In this document: positions 25,549-38,858 of the stretch, in pieces
Layout: every line of letters starts with the position of its first letter
Numbering within the stretch: position 1 is the first letter of the stretch
Notes under the pieces: model-generated
Told to the model about the DNA's origin: nothing
The model's database searches: none
The model's input: only the letters and a program-made list of their open reading frames with translations
Assembly: GCA_021841585.1 (NCBI GenBank)
Contig: JAKBUS010000014.1
Coordinates: 1 to 46,931, forward strand
Length of the DNA stretch: 46,931 bases
Source of the DNA: Pseudomonadota bacterium
GTDB taxonomy: Bacteria > Pseudomonadota > Gammaproteobacteria > Acidiferrobacterales > Acidiferrobacteraceae
Direction: 5' to 3'
Made by a program: the position numbers and the translations under genes

Positions 25549-25567
25549 AGTATAAGTCTCGGCCGAG
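25549..25567 (-). promoter_or_regulatory. Candidate promoter with palindromic spacer for the orphan gene
   Basis: On the minus strand TATACT (25554-25549) is a good -10 element and predicts a start near 25542, at the foot of the leader hairpin. Just upstream, where the -10/-35 spacer would be, lies the 10-bp perfect palindrome CTCGGCCGAG (25558-25567), a candidate operator. No good -35 is visible, consistent with an activated or repressor-controlled promoter. Confidence 0.4.
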
Positions 25568-25885
25568 CCCCAAGACACTGTTGATTGCGCCAAAACAAGC
25601 CTTCGGCGACCTTTGGGACATGCGATGCACGACGTCATTTGCGCTCTTTATCCCCCCATGCATGGCGCCGTGGGTTGTCATCGAACCGGCTCCATCCGAC
25701 GGCCGCCCGGAGGCGCGCAGGCCTCGTGTCATAGATCACGGCCACTTGCCGATACGAAAGGGCCTGGGCTTGCACATGCCCTATCGCCGCTTTGCCCCCC
25801 TTCGTGTAGCATAGGCGCATGATCATCTTTACTCATCACCGGATTTTTCTTTCTTCGCCACTTATGACGCTGCGGTAACCCATCC
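25568..25885. other. Remaining intergenic region between orphan gene and RIO kinase
   Basis: No gene is supported. A 98-aa reading across 25518-25814 (+) lacks a ribosome site and family features. T-rich DNA (GGATTTTTCTTTCTTC, about 25841-25856) precedes the kinase start. I see no clear promoter consensus for the kinase. Confidence 0.35.
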
Positions 25886-26752
25886 TTGCGTATTCCCAAG
25901 ACCTTGGCGCCCTTGTTGGAAGATGGGCTCATCGACCATGTGATCCAGCCCATGCGCAGCGGCAAGGAGGCCGACCTGTTCATCGTCGCGACCCCGCACG
26001 GCGTGCGCTGCGCCAAGGTCTATAAGGAGGCCCGCCAACGGGGCTTTCGCCAGGCCGGACTCTACCAAGAGGGGCGAACCGTACGCGACAGTCGGCGTGG
26101 ACGGGCGATGGCCAAAAAATCGCGTTTCGGGCGTCACGAGCGGGAGGAGGTCTGGCAGAACGCCGAAGTGGATGCGCTCTTTCGGCTTGCCGATGTCGGC
26201 GTACGCGTGCCCACGCCCTATCTCTGCATAGACGGCGTGCTGCTCATGGAGCTTATCGTGGACGCCACCGGGAATCCCGCACCACGCCTTTCCGACCTGG
26301 TCCTGACACCCGCCCAGGCGACCGCCATCCATGCGACCCTCATGCGCGATGTGGCACGCATGCTATGCGCGGGCGTCGTCCATGGCGACCTCAGCGAATA
26401 CAACGTCCTTCTGGATGACCAGGGTCCGGTCATCATCGACCTGCCCCAGCACCTGAACGCCACCGCCAACAACAATGCCGCGGCCTTCTTCGTGCGCGAC
26501 ATCGATCATCTCGCGGCGTTCTTTGGGCGCTTTGCCCCACCCCTTGCCACGAGCGACTACGGGCGCGAGATGTGGGCGCTCTATCAAGCCCACGACCTGC
26601 AACCAGATACGCCCTTGACCGGCGTCTACCATCCAGAGTCGACCCCTCCCGATGTCGCCCAAGTCCTGCGCGAGATCGATGCCGCACGCCGCGAAGAAGA
26701 ACATCGCCGCGCGCGCCTGGCCGCGCAAGCCGAGGAGAGCCGCGCCGGCTAA
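25886..26752 (+). CDS. RIO-type atypical serine protein kinase
   Basis: 288 aa. An in-frame stop at 25865 and the family N-terminus (IPKTLAPLLEDGLIDHV) make the TTG at 25886 the likely start; the next Met is residue 23, inside the domain. RIO1/RIO2-like features: MRSGKEADLFIV (nucleotide region), the AKVYK lysine, catalytic loop HGDLSEYN and metal-binding IIDLPQ. The tail is an Arg/Glu-rich helix (about 255-288). In eukaryotes and archaea, RIO kinases or ATPases act in small-subunit maturation; the bacterial role is poorly known. A stand-alone gene, with tRNA-Ser following on the other strand. Confidence 0.92.
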   Translation: MRIPKTLAPLLEDGLIDHVIQPMRSGKEADLFIVATPHGVRCAKVYKEARQRGFRQAGLYQEGRTVRDSRRGRAMAKKSRFGRHEREEVWQNAEVDALFRLADVGVRVPTPYLCIDGVLLMELIVDATGNPAPRLSDLVLTPAQATAIHATLMRDVARMLCAGVVHGDLSEYNVLLDDQGPVIIDLPQHLNATANNNAAAFFVRDIDHLAAFFGRFAPPLATSDYGREMWALYQAHDLQPDTPLTGVYHPESTPPDVAQVLREIDAARREEEHRRARLAAQAEESRAG

Positions 26753-26783
26753 GAACGGCGCCTACGCAGCCTCTTTCGGGGAA

Positions 26784-26871
26784 TGGCGGAGAGGGAGGGA
26801 TTCGAACCCCCGGAAGGTTGCCCTTCAACGGTTTTCAAGACCGCCGCATTCGACCGCTCTGCCACCTCTCC
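26784..26871 (-). tRNA. tRNA-Ser (anticodon UGA)
   Basis: 88 nt including an encoded CCA (26786-26784). The acceptor stem GGAGAGG/CCTCTCC is a perfect 7 bp. The anticodon loop CTTGAAA with anticodon TGA at 26837-26835 follows a serine-type D arm. A long variable arm (AAGGGCAACCTT, pairs AAGG/CCTT) marks a class II tRNA, and the T loop is TTCGAAT. It reads UCN codons. Confidence 0.97.
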
Positions 26872-26919
26872 AGGCCCCTAGGATACCGCCTCGACGATGG
26901 CAACTCCACATCTGAGAAG

Positions 26920-26936
26920 GCCCCTGAACAAGGGGC
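26920..26936. repeat. 6-bp hairpin upstream of the DoxX gene
   Basis: GCCCCT (26920-26925) and AGGGGC (26931-26936) form a perfect stem with the loop GAACA. It lies 53 nt before the DoxX start and about 50 nt upstream of the divergent tRNA-Ser. It may be a leader hairpin; no T-tract. Confidence 0.3.
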
Positions 26937-26989
26937 ACAGGCACCCCTAGGCTGTATCAGCGGGATAAGCCCGCCAGGGAGAATGTCTC

Positions 26990-27394
26990 ATGTCATCCAA
27001 GAACAAAGGGCGTGCGGTCTTCGATCTCATCGGGCGCGTGCTTCTGGCGTTCATCTTCCTTTTTGCCGCCATCGGCAAGATCGAGGACTATGACGGAACA
27101 CGCCTCTACATGGTCTCCTACGGACTCCCCGGAGGGCTGCTGCCGGTCGTGATCGCAGTCGAACTCTTCGGCAGCGTGGCGGTTATGGTAGGCCTTTGGA
27201 CACGCTGGGCGGCCTTGCTGCTCGCGCTCTTCTCGACCGCCGCCATCGTCATCTTCCACCAGAACTTCACGACCATGGCCGACCAGATCGTGACACTCGC
27301 GGAGGTGAGTTTCACAGGAGGGCTCATCTTGCTCGCGGTCAACGGGCCTGGCTGTCTTAGCCTGGATGCCTTCCTGAAGCGCGGCAAGGACTGA
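26990..27394 (+). CDS. DoxX-family membrane protein
   Basis: 134 aa, inner membrane. Four hydrophobic helices are visible. The DoxX signature region is RVLLAFIFLFAAIGKIEDY, with the GK(I/L) after helix 1, followed by GLPGGLLPVVIAVELFGS. The ATG at 26990 has AGGGAGA upstream. DoxX was first described as a thiosulfate:quinone oxidoreductase subunit in Acidianus. Most bacterial DoxX proteins are of unknown or redox-stress function, so the role here is open, although the likely sulfur-oxidising host makes a redox role attractive. No DoxA-type partner is adjacent. Confidence 0.85.
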   Translation: MSSKNKGRAVFDLIGRVLLAFIFLFAAIGKIEDYDGTRLYMVSYGLPGGLLPVVIAVELFGSVAVMVGLWTRWAALLLALFSTAAIVIFHQNFTTMADQIVTLAEVSFTGGLILLAVNGPGCLSLDAFLKRGKD

Positions 27395-27423
27395 TCGACC
27401 CGCACGCTCACTTGCGGCCTTGA

Positions 27424-27459
27424 AACAACGGGCCCTGGTCGCGCGAGACCCAGGGCCCG
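27424..27459 (-). terminator. Intrinsic terminator of the sdh-serS operon
   Basis: CGGGCCCTGG (27429-27438) and CCAGGGCCCG (27450-27459) form a perfect 10-bp stem with an 11-nt loop. On the minus strand it is followed by TTGTTTC. It lies between convergent doxX and serS and may stop both. Confidence 0.7.
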
Positions 27460-27472
27460 CACCGACAGATCC

Positions 27473-28750
27473 CTACGCGGGCGGCGCAAGCCTCGTCTCG
27501 CCGCCCATGTACGGGACCAGGGCATCCGGGATGCGCACGCCCCCATCGGCCTCTTGGTAGTTCTCGAGGACCGCGACCAGGGTGCGGCCGACCGCGAGCC
27601 CAGAGCCGTTCAGGGTGTGCACGGGTTCGGGTTTCTGGCCGGGGGCACGGACACGGGCGTTCAGGCGCCGCGCCTGAAAGTCACGAAAATTGCTGCAAGA
27701 CGAGATCTCCCGATAACGGCCGCTACCGGGCAGATAGACCTCGAGATCATAGGTCTTGGCGGAGGCAAACCCCATATCGCCGGCGCACAGCGCCATGACG
27801 CGATAGGGTAGCTTGAGGCGCTGCAGCACCGCCTCGGCGTGCCCGGTCAGCTGCTCATGGGCGCGCACCGAATCCTCGGCGGCCACGATCTGCACAAGCT
27901 CAACCTTCTCGAATTGATGCTGGCGGATGAGACCGCGGGTATCGCGTCCGGCGGCACCCGCCTCGCTACGAAAGCATGGGGTATGACAGACGAAGCGCTG
28001 TGGCAGCTCGTCTCTTGCATAGACCACGTCACGAGCGAGGTTCGTGACCGGCACCTCGGCCGTCGGTATCAGAAAATAGGGCAGTCCGGCGATCGCGAAG
28101 AGGTCTTCGGCGAACTTCGGAAGCTGGCCGGTCCCAAACAGGCTCTCGCGGTTGGCCATGTAGGGCACATACACCTCGGTGTAGCCATGCTCACGGGTGT
28201 GGAGATCGAGCATGAACTGCGTGAGCGCGCGCTGCAGGCGGGCGAGCGGGCCGCGCAGGACCGCAAACCGGCTGCCGGCAAGCTTGGCGGCGGCTGCCAG
28301 ATCGAGACCCTTCAGGCCCTCGCCGAGATCGACGTGGTCGCGCGCCGGAAACGCCAACGCAGGCCCATCGCCCCAGCGCCTCACCTCGACGTTGTCCTCC
28401 TCGCTTTGGCCATCCGGGCAGTCGTCGGCGGGGATATTGGGCAGACCCGACGCCAATTCATCCCATGAAGCCTGCACCGAAGCGAGCTCCGTCTGGGCCT
28501 CGGCGAGCCGCCGCGCATCCTCTTCCTGGCCGGCCATGAGCGCCGCCACATCCTCGCCGCGGGCCTTGGCGCCCCCTATGGCCTTGGCACGCGCGTTGCG
28601 GCTCGCCTGGCGGTCCTCGGTCTCCTTCTGGGCGACCTTGCGCCGCGCCTCAAGGGCCGTGAGCGTCTCGATATCGAGCGTAAAGCCGCGTCGCGCCAAC
28701 AGCCGCGCCGCTTCTTGCGGCTGATTTCGTAGGAATTTCGGGTCGATCAT
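27473..28750 (-). CDS. serS: Seryl-tRNA synthetase
   Basis: 425 aa from the ATG at 28750. The frame is open further upstream, but family proteins begin MIDPKFLR, and this ATG overlaps the sdhE stop. Charges tRNA-Ser, also for selenocysteine tRNA where present. The N-terminal coiled-coil tRNA-binding arm (about residues 25-105) is followed by the class II core with [31 protein letters not shown] (motif 2) and [19 protein letters not shown] (motif 3). Last gene of the sdh operon; the terminator follows. Confidence 0.96.
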   Translation of the reverse strand: MIDPKFLRNQPQEAARLLARRGFTLDIETLTALEARRKVAQKETEDRQASRNARAKAIGGAKARGEDVAALMAGQEEDARRLAEAQTELASVQASWDELASGLPNIPADDCPDGQSEEDNVEVRRWGDGPALAFPARDHVDLGEGLKGLDLAAAAKLAGSRFAVLRGPLARLQRALTQFMLDLHTREHGYTEVYVPYMANRESLFGTGQLPKFAEDLFAIAGLPYFLIPTAEVPVTNLARDVVYARDELPQRFVCHTPCFRSEAGAAGRDTRGLIRQHQFEKVELVQIVAAEDSVRAHEQLTGHAEAVLQRLKLPYRVMALCAGDMGFASAKTYDLEVYLPGSGRYREISSCSNFRDFQARRLNARVRAPGQKPEPVHTLNGSGLAVGRTLVAVLENYQEADGGVRIPDALVPYMGGETRLAPPA

Positions 28751-28998
28751 GAACGGTGGTCGCCTTGTTCGGGATCTGAAAGTGTAAAGGATTTGAGGAT
28801 CGGGGCATATCGCGCCGGCGCCGGTGCCCCCTGCATCCACGCCCACAGATCGGCGTCGTTCTCGGCGAGGAACTCCTCGAACAACGCACTTTCGGATGGC
28901 GATAGCCGCGCATAGCCATCCTTCAAGAAAGCTGTAAGCGCCAGATCGAGCTCCAAGAGCCCGCGCCGGCACCGCCAGCCAAGCGCGGCTTGCGTCAT
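28747..28998 (-). CDS. sdhE: FAD assembly factor SdhE
   Basis: 83 aa. Promotes covalent attachment of FAD to the SdhA flavoprotein. The family motif RGxxELD is present as RRGLLELDL near residue 10, with the acidic [16 protein letters not shown] segment after it. The ATG at 28998 overlaps the sdhB stop (ATGA), and its own stop overlaps the serS start. Its place after sdhB fits the function. Confidence 0.93.
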   Translation of the reverse strand: MTQAALGWRCRRGLLELDLALTAFLKDGYARLSPSESALFEEFLAENDADLWAWMQGAPAPARYAPILKSFTLSDPEQGDHRS

Positions 28999-29696
28999 AG
29001 CCTGCGCTTGGCAAGCAGCGCGCGGATGCCGCTTATGGCGCGCGCCGGATCGAGCCCTTTGGGGCACACATCGGTGCAGTTCATGATGGTATGGCAGCGG
29101 TACAGGCGGTAGGGGTCCTCGAGATCATCCAGGCGCCAGCCGAGCGCCTTGTCGCGGCTGTCGGTGACGAAGCGGTAGGCCTGGAGCAAGGCCGCCGGGC
29201 CCAGAAAGCGCTCGGGGTTCCACCAGAACGATGGACAGCTCGTCGTGCAACAGGCACACAGAATGCATTCATAGAGGCCGTCGAGCCGGTCGCGCTCGGC
29301 AGGGCTCTGCGGGCGCTCGATCTCGGGCTCTGGCCCCTCATCTACGAGCCATGGCCGCACCGCGCGATACTGGCGATAAAACCCCGAGAGATCGACCACC
29401 AGATCGCGGATCACCGGCATTCCCGGCAACGGACGCAGGGTGATGGGCTCACGCAAATCCTTCAGGGGGGTGATGCATGCGAGCCCGTTGCGGCCATTGA
29501 TGTTCATGGCATCCGACCCGCACACGCCCTCGCGGCACGAACGCCGAAAGCTCAGCGTCTCGTCCTGGGCCTTCAAAAGCATCAGGGCATCGAGCAGCAT
29601 CACCGCACCGTCCAGGGCCTCAGGGGTGAGGACGTAGTCCTGAAGAACGGGCTTTCCGCCCTCCTCCGGTCTATAGCGATAGATGCGAAAACGCAT
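28995..29696 (-). CDS. sdhB: Succinate dehydrogenase iron-sulfur subunit
   Basis: 233 aa. Carries electrons from the flavin to quinone in complex II at the inner membrane. The 2Fe-2S domain has [21 protein letters not shown]. The C-terminal domain holds the 4Fe-4S ligands in [12 protein letters not shown] and the 3Fe-4S ligands in [18 protein letters not shown]. All ligand Cys positions are present. It lies 7 nt after sdhA. Confidence 0.97.
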   Translation of the reverse strand: MRFRIYRYRPEEGGKPVLQDYVLTPEALDGAVMLLDALMLLKAQDETLSFRRSCREGVCGSDAMNINGRNGLACITPLKDLREPITLRPLPGMPVIRDLVVDLSGFYRQYRAVRPWLVDEGPEPEIERPQSPAERDRLDGLYECILCACCTTSCPSFWWNPERFLGPAALLQAYRFVTDSRDKALGWRLDDLEDPYRLYRCHTIMNCTDVCPKGLDPARAISGIRALLAKRRL

Positions 29697-29703
29697 AAGC
29701 CTC

Positions 29704-31470
29704 CTAATAAACGCGCGCGACCGGCGGGAACGAATCGACGGTCAGGGGCTTTACGCGCACCGGCTTGTAGTCGATGGTCTCCCCCGCGCGCAGATAGAGG
29801 GTGTGCTTCAACCAGTGACGGTCGTCGCGTTCGGGATGATCGACCCGCGAATGCGCCCCGCGGCTCTCGTGGCGCGCCGCCGCCGAGACTACGGTGGCAA
29901 GCGCCACCTCGACCAAGTTCTCGAGCTCCAAGGCCTCGATGCGGGCGGTATTGAAGACCAGGCTTTGATCGCGCAACCCGGCGTAAGCAAGCCGCTCGCG
30001 GATCTCGCGAACCCGCCGTACCCCCTCGTCCAGGACGTCCTGGGTGCGAAACACCCCGCAGTAGCGCTCCATGACCTGCCGAAGCTCGGCGCCAAGGGCC
30101 TCCACCGATTCCTTCCCCGGGCGCTCCCAGCGCCGCACCCGCTCCACCGCGCGCTCCACCGCCTCCCCGGGCAGGGACCTGTGGTAGCGCTGTTCCTTGA
30201 GCGCCGCGAGGATGTGATTGCCGGCGGCACGCCCGAACACGATGATGTCCAGCAGCGAGTTACCGCCCAGGCGGTTGGCGCCATGCACCGACACGCACGC
30301 GCACTCGCCGACCGCGTAAAGCCCGGACTGCGGCTCCTCCGGGCCATGGCGCTCGGGGGCCACCACCTGCCCGAAGCGGTTCGTGGGGATGCCGCCCATG
30401 ATGTAATGGGCGGTCGGATAGACCGGGATCGGCGCGCGCGCCGGATCGATGTGGGCGAAACGCAACACGGTGTCGCGTATGCCCGGCAGGCGCTTGCGGA
30501 TCGTGTCATCGCCCAGGTGATCGAGCTTTAGCTCCACGTAATCGCCGCGCGGCCCGCAACCGCGCCCCTCCGACACCTCCATGTGAATCGCCCGGCTCAC
30601 CACATCGCGGCTGGCGAGATCCAGGGCATGCGGGGCATAGTGTTCCATGAAGCGCTCGCCGCGCCCGTTCACGAGATATCCGCCCTCGCCACGCGCGCCC
30701 TCGGTGATCAACACCCCGAGGCCGGCAAGTCCGGTGGGGTGGAACTGGATGAATTCCATGTCCTGCAAAGGGAGGCCGGCGCGCAAGGCGATGGCCAGCC
30801 CGTCGCCGGTATTGATCAGGGCATTGGTGCTGGTGCGGTACATGCGTCCGGCGCCGCCGGTGGCGATCAGGGTGGTCTTGCTTTCGATTACGAGCAGCTC
30901 ACCGGTCTCGATCTCCAGGACCAGTGCGCCCAGGGTATTGCCGTCGGCATCGCGCAATAGATCGATGGCAAAGAACTCGTCGAAGAAATGGGTCTTGGCG
31001 CGAATGTTCTGCTGATAGAGGGCATGGAGGATGGCATGCCCCGTGCGATCGGCCGCGGCGCAGGTGCGCGCCGCCTGCTCGCCCCCGAAATTCTGGCTCT
31101 GCCCGCCGAATTTGCGCTGATAGATGCGCCCGTCATCGATGCGCGAAAACGGCACCCCGTAGTGTTCGAGCTCGATGACAAGACGGCTTGCCGCCCGGCA
31201 GAGATACTCGATGGCGTCCTGATCGCCGAGATAATCCCCGCCCTTGACCGTATCGTACATATGCCAATGCCAGGAATCCGGCAGGACGTTTCCGAGGGCC
31301 GCATTCACTCCGCCTTGCGCGGCCACGGTGTGCGAGCGCGTCGGGAAGACCTTGGACACCACCGCCACATGGGCATCGCCATCGGCGAGCTGCAAGGCCG
31401 CGCGCAGACCGGCGCCCCCGGCGCCCAGCACCAGGCAGTCGAACTGGCGGCGCCGAAGGCGCGTGCTCAT
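29704..31470 (-). CDS. sdhA: Succinate dehydrogenase flavoprotein subunit
   Basis: 588 aa. Oxidises succinate to fumarate. The FAD-binding [14 protein letters not shown] lies near residue 15. The FAD-linking His is in [16 protein letters not shown], and the substrate site is [21 protein letters not shown]. The start at 31470 was preferred over the ATG two codons upstream because it overlaps the sdhD stop as ATGA. Full length. Confidence 0.97.
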   Translation of the reverse strand: MSTRLRRRQFDCLVLGAGGAGLRAALQLADGDAHVAVVSKVFPTRSHTVAAQGGVNAALGNVLPDSWHWHMYDTVKGGDYLGDQDAIEYLCRAASRLVIELEHYGVPFSRIDDGRIYQRKFGGQSQNFGGEQAARTCAAADRTGHAILHALYQQNIRAKTHFFDEFFAIDLLRDADGNTLGALVLEIETGELLVIESKTTLIATGGAGRMYRTSTNALINTGDGLAIALRAGLPLQDMEFIQFHPTGLAGLGVLITEGARGEGGYLVNGRGERFMEHYAPHALDLASRDVVSRAIHMEVSEGRGCGPRGDYVELKLDHLGDDTIRKRLPGIRDTVLRFAHIDPARAPIPVYPTAHYIMGGIPTNRFGQVVAPERHGPEEPQSGLYAVGECACVSVHGANRLGGNSLLDIIVFGRAAGNHILAALKEQRYHRSLPGEAVERAVERVRRWERPGKESVEALGAELRQVMERYCGVFRTQDVLDEGVRRVREIRERLAYAGLRDQSLVFNTARIEALELENLVEVALATVVSAAARHESRGAHSRVDHPERDDRHWLKHTLYLRAGETIDYKPVRVKPLTVDSFPPVARVY

Positions 31471-31817
31471 GCCCATACCGCCACCATGCCATAGACGACC
31501 AACGCCAGCAGGCCCGCGGCGATAACCATGAGGCCCATGAAACGCGCGAGGGTGTTAGGGACGTAGTCCTTCAGGATCGAATCGCAGCCGAGATAGGCAT
31601 GCAGCGCCACCGCCGAAAGCCAACCGGCCAACACGATGCGCACGGCGGTCTCGTGAAAGAGCGCCTGCCAAAGACCGTAGCCCAGGCGCGGGAGCGCGGC
31701 GATCAGGGCTATGAGCAGGAATGCGCCGCCGGCAATCGCCACCGCGCTTGCGCGTGCGAGCAGATAGGCGCCGCTGCCGGCGCGGCGGCTGCCGAGATTG
31801 CGATCGCTCAGGGCCAT
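31467..31817 (-). CDS. sdhD: Succinate dehydrogenase membrane anchor SdhD
   Basis: 116 aa, three membrane helices. With SdhC it binds heme b and ubiquinone. The heme-ligand His is in [16 protein letters not shown], where the family has HxxxG...DY. It overlaps sdhC by 10 nt and sdhA by 4 nt. Assignment rests on topology, this motif and operon position, because the anchors diverge quickly. Confidence 0.9.
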   Translation of the reverse strand: MALSDRNLGSRRAGSGAYLLARASAVAIAGGAFLLIALIAALPRLGYGLWQALFHETAVRIVLAGWLSAVALHAYLGCDSILKDYVPNTLARFMGLMVIAAGLLALVVYGMVAVWA

Positions 31818-32182
31818 GCCCAGAACGCCGCGAGCGCGGTCAGCACCGCAAGGATCATGACCGCGCCGGCACTCGCGCGCGAGCGCTCGCGCCCAAACCC
31901 CCAGCCGGCATCATGCGCCAGGTGACGGATACCACCGTAGAAGTGCAGGCCCACGACGAGGATCGCAAGCGGCCCCGAGACATGCCCCCACGGACCACGT
32001 ATCTCGTCCGCCACCCCCTGAAAACCCTCGGGGCCTTGCAGGGAAGCCCGCAAAAGCACGAGCGCCCAACCCACCACGCCGACCAAAAGGACGCCCGTGA
32101 TGCGGTGCAAAATGGAGGCCCAAGCCCCCACCGGTAACCGCAGGCTCGTAAGGCCCAAGTCTTGCGGACGTGTCCCAGACAT
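31808..32182 (-). CDS. sdhC: Succinate dehydrogenase cytochrome b556 subunit
   Basis: 124 aa, three membrane helices. The quinone-site motif SILHRITG lies near residue 24, and the heme-ligand His is in HFYGGIRHLAHDAG. First gene of the operon; GGGGAGG lies 4 nt before the ATG. Length matches the family. Confidence 0.94.
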   Translation of the reverse strand: MSGTRPQDLGLTSLRLPVGAWASILHRITGVLLVGVVGWALVLLRASLQGPEGFQGVADEIRGPWGHVSGPLAILVVGLHFYGGIRHLAHDAGWGFGRERSRASAGAVMILAVLTALAAFWAWP

Positions 32183-32247
32183 CCGGCCTCCCCTAGCCGT
32201 GGCAGCGGTTTTTGATATGATCGTGATGCGGCGGGCGCATGTCAGGC

Positions 32248-32276
32248 ATTATAGGGGGCGAGTCATGCAGAGGGAA
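32248..32276 (-). promoter_or_regulatory. Candidate sdh operon promoter
   Basis: On the minus strand TATAAT (32253-32248) is a perfect -10. With a 17-bp spacer the -35 position (32276-32271) reads TTCCCT, only a partial match. The -10 overlaps the divergent ygfZ ribosome site, and the -35 overlaps its first codons, so initiation on one strand may affect the other. The predicted start is near 32241. Confidence 0.5.
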
Positions 32277-33293
32277 TGGAAGGCGGAATTGATCGAGGCC
32301 GGCGGCCTCGTGGAGGACTTCGCCCTCGCCGATTATGGCGATCGCCGCGCGGAGGTCTTAGCCGCCGCGCGCGGCACGGTGTGGAGCCCGCTCACCCACA
32401 TGGGGATCCTGCGCGCCACCGGCGCCGATGCGGCCGCCTTCCTGCATGGGCAGTTCAGCAACGACATCCTGAACCTCGGCGCCACGAACCAGCTGGCCGC
32501 CTACTGCACGGCCCAGGGACGCATGATCACGCTGTTTCGGGTCGTGCCCCATGAGGGCGCCTTTCTGCTGCTATTGCCAGCAGCCCTCCAGGCGTCCGTC
32601 CAAAAGCGCCTGACGATGTATATCCTGCGCGCCCAGGTCAAGCTCGCCCCCGCCGCCGATTGGGCCCTCATCGGCCTCTCGGGGCCGCATGCGCCCCAGG
32701 CGCTGGCGGCAGCCGGCCTCCCGGCCCCGACCGCGCCCGAGGCCGCCACGAGCGGTGACATCACGGTCGCGGCGATCCCAGGACGCGCCCCGCGCTATCT
32801 GCTCATGGGGCCGGAAGCGGCGCTACGCGTGCTGCCATCACGCCTGCCCGAGGTCACGCGTGTCGGCGCCCGCGCCTGGGCCTGGCTCGACATCCAGGCG
32901 GGGCTGCCCGTCATAGGTCTGGAGACCTCGGAGGCCTTCGTGCCGCAGATGATGAACCTCGACCTTTTGGGGGGGATCAATTTTCGCAAGGGGTGTTACC
33001 CGGGGCAGGAGATCGTGGCGCGCACCCATTACCTCGGGCGCCTGAAACAGCGCATGTACCTGGCGTCCCTGCCGGCGGATGCGCCCCCGCCACCCCCCGG
33101 CGCCACCCTGCAGGCGCCCAATCTCCCGGGACAACCCGCCGGCACCGTAATCGACGCGCAGATCGGGCCCGATGGCGCCATCGACCTGCTGGCGGTGATC
33201 CAGATCAGCAGCCATGACGCCGGCGCGGTCCTCTGGCAGGACATAGCGCTTAGCTTTCGCGACCTCCCTTATCCCCTGGCCGCGAGTTGCTGA
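32265..33293 (+). CDS. ygfZ: Folate-binding Fe-S cluster repair protein YgfZ
   Basis: 342 aa. A GcvT-like fold that uses tetrahydrofolate and supports maintenance of certain Fe-S enzymes. The family signature KGCYPGQEIVARTHYLGRLK is intact, including its conserved Cys. AGGGGG lies about 6 nt before the ATG at 32265; longer readings run into sdhC. It is divergent from the sdh operon. Its 3' end overlaps the convergent ftsB gene by 25 nt. Confidence 0.94.
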   Translation: MQREWKAELIEAGGLVEDFALADYGDRRAEVLAAARGTVWSPLTHMGILRATGADAAAFLHGQFSNDILNLGATNQLAAYCTAQGRMITLFRVVPHEGAFLLLLPAALQASVQKRLTMYILRAQVKLAPAADWALIGLSGPHAPQALAAAGLPAPTAPEAATSGDITVAAIPGRAPRYLLMGPEAALRVLPSRLPEVTRVGARAWAWLDIQAGLPVIGLETSEAFVPQMMNLDLLGGINFRKGCYPGQEIVARTHYLGRLKQRMYLASLPADAPPPPPGATLQAPNLPGQPAGTVIDAQIGPDGAIDLLAVIQISSHDAGAVLWQDIALSFRDLPYPLAASC

Positions 33294-33604
33294 TTGCGAA
33301 ACACACGCGCGGTCTGGGTGGCCGGGGGACTCCCCGGAACGATCTCGTAGAAGGTTTCACCCTTCTTTACCATTCCCAACCCCGATCGCGCCTGGGCCTC
33401 GATGGCCGCGCGCCCATGCCTCAAGCTCTTCACCTCGGCGGCCAGTTGCTCGTCGGTCTTTAGGAGCGCGGCGTTAGCGCGCACCAGGGCATGGATATGA
33501 CGCTCGCGGTGCATGAGCGCGATCACACCGCCCTGCCCAAACCATAGGGCATACTGGGTCAATGCGAATAGCACCACCGCGAGCGGACCTATCCATTTCC
33601 TCAT
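33269..33604 (-). CDS. ftsB: Cell division protein FtsB
   Basis: 111 aa. A bitopic inner membrane protein of the FtsQLB complex. The N-terminal helix (PLAVVLFALTQYALWFGQGG) is followed by a periplasmic coiled coil (about 30-75) and the conserved GMVKKGETFYEIV end. The ATG at 33604 aligns with family N-termini; an ATG at 33613 is possible. It follows eno as in many gammaproteobacteria. The C-terminal 25 nt overlap ygfZ on the other strand. Confidence 0.93.
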   Translation of the reverse strand: MRKWIGPLAVVLFALTQYALWFGQGGVIALMHRERHIHALVRANAALLKTDEQLAAEVKSLRHGRAAIEAQARSGLGMVKKGETFYEIVPGSPPATQTARVFRNQQLAARG

Positions 33605-33628
33605 GGCCCCCATATTAGGCCCATAAGC

Positions 33629-37489
<3,861 letters not shown>

Positions 37490-37529
37490 TCAGTTGGTTC
37501 CACTTCGCATAACCTCCTCGATCGGCCTG

Positions 37530-38858
37530 TCATGACTCGATATGAAAGACCAGGCCCGGTTCGTCCGGCCCGGCCCTGAAAGGCGCGCACACCCAATGTC
37601 CGACCACTGCGATCAATGCCTCGTCTGCGCATATCAAGACCGCGCGCGGACGCTCCCACGGGGCAATACCCATCTCCTGCAAGAGCTTCTTCACCGCCCG
37701 GTGGCCGCGGCCGGGCACGAGCACCCTCTGCCCGAAGGTCCGGGTCGCCACGGTGAGCGCACGATCAGCGATGCGCGAGACCGCCACCCCCCGGCCCAAG
37801 GCCGGCACCGCCCGCAGGCGCCGCCCGTCACTCAAGATCCTATCCACGAACGGCGGGGTCCACGCCTGACGCAAGGCGGGCTCGGCGGTTTGCTGATCCC
37901 CGGGGACCCATACCGCCCGCTCGCGGTAACGTTGCAGTGCCCCGGCCCGCCCAAAGCGTAACACTTGTCGGCGACTCCGGGGAACCATGGCCAGCGCCGC
38001 CAGCACCTCCGCCCCCTTGGCCTCACTCATGGACGGCCCCCCCTGGCCCGTGAGCCACGCGCGCAGGACCGGTCCCTGGATCTTAGGCGCGAGCGCGAGC
38101 AGCGCCGGCAGGCGCAACGCCCCGTCGGGGGCCGAACAGGCCGCCACATCGTTCGCCAGATAGGCGGCCAGCAGCTCCTCGGCCGAACGCGCATGGCGGG
38201 CGGCGCGGTTTATGGCCGACACCGCCTGCGGCCAGCGCGCGGTGATGACCGGCATCAGGGCGTGACGGACGTAATTACGCGCGTAACGCGTATCGTCATT
38301 GCTGGGATCATGGACGAAGACCAACGCGTGCTCGGCGGCATAGGCCGCCAGCGCCGCCTTAGGCACGGCAAGCAGCGGCCGCGCCAGCCGTCCCGGGCCG
38401 AACGCGCGTATCCCGGCCATGGCCGAAAGCCCGGCGAGCCCCGCCCCGCGCAGCATCCGCAAGAGCACGGTCTCGGCCTGATCGTCGGCATGATGCGCAG
38501 TCACCAGGACCTCCCCGGGACGCATGCATGCAGACAGCACCTGATAGCGGGCAGCGCGCGCATCGGCCTCCGGGCCCTCGCCCGTGCGTGTCACGGTCAC
38601 GCGCACGACCTCGCAAGGCACGCCCATCGTCATCGCCGCCGCCTGCACCCGCGCGCCCCACGCGGCCGCCTGCCTCTGGAGGCCATGATCGACATGGATG
38701 GCACGCACCGAGCGCCAGCCAAGGCGGCTCATGGCATGCAAAAGCGCCAGGGAATCGCCACCGCCACTCACGGCCACCAGGATATCGTCCGACGCCTTCA
38801 CCCCAAGACCAGCAAGGGCCCAGGCCAGATATTCACAACAAAATTTAACGCTCTTCAA
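37530..38858 (-). CDS. tilS: tRNA(Ile)-lysidine synthase
   Basis: 442 aa. Modifies C34 of the CAU-anticodon isoleucine tRNA to lysidine so that it reads AUA. The PP-loop ATPase motif [10 protein letters not shown] lies near residue 30. [22 protein letters not shown] follows near residue 121, and the C-terminal TilS-specific domains (about 210-440) complete it. The start overlaps the accA stop by 14 nt. Essential in most bacteria. Confidence 0.95.
   Translation of the reverse strand: MKSVKFCCEYLAWALAGLGVKASDDILVAVSGGGDSLALLHAMSRLGWRSVRAIHVDHGLQRQAAAWGARVQAAAMTMGVPCEVVRVTVTRTGEGPEADARAARYQVLSACMRPGEVLVTAHHADDQAETVLLRMLRGAGLAGLSAMAGIRAFGPGRLARPLLAVPKAALAAYAAEHALVFVHDPSNDDTRYARNYVRHALMPVITARWPQAVSAINRAARHARSAEELLAAYLANDVAACSAPDGALRLPALLALAPKIQGPVLRAWLTGQGGPSMSEAKGAEVLAALAMVPRSRRQVLRFGRAGALQRYRERAVWVPGDQQTAEPALRQAWTPPFVDRILSDGRRLRAVPALGRGVAVSRIADRALTVATRTFGQRVLVPGRGHRAVKKLLQEMGIAPWERPRAVLICADEALIAVVGHWVCAPFRAGPDEPGLVFHIES

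Noticed and set aside
25518-25814. 98-aa + strand ORF upstream of the RIO kinase
   Set aside because: No ribosome site, Pro/Arg-rich, and it runs through the leader hairpin and promoter of the orphan gene.
28751-29014. N-terminal extension of SerS
   Set aside because: It is sdhE coding DNA in another frame; SerS begins MIDPKFLR at 28750.
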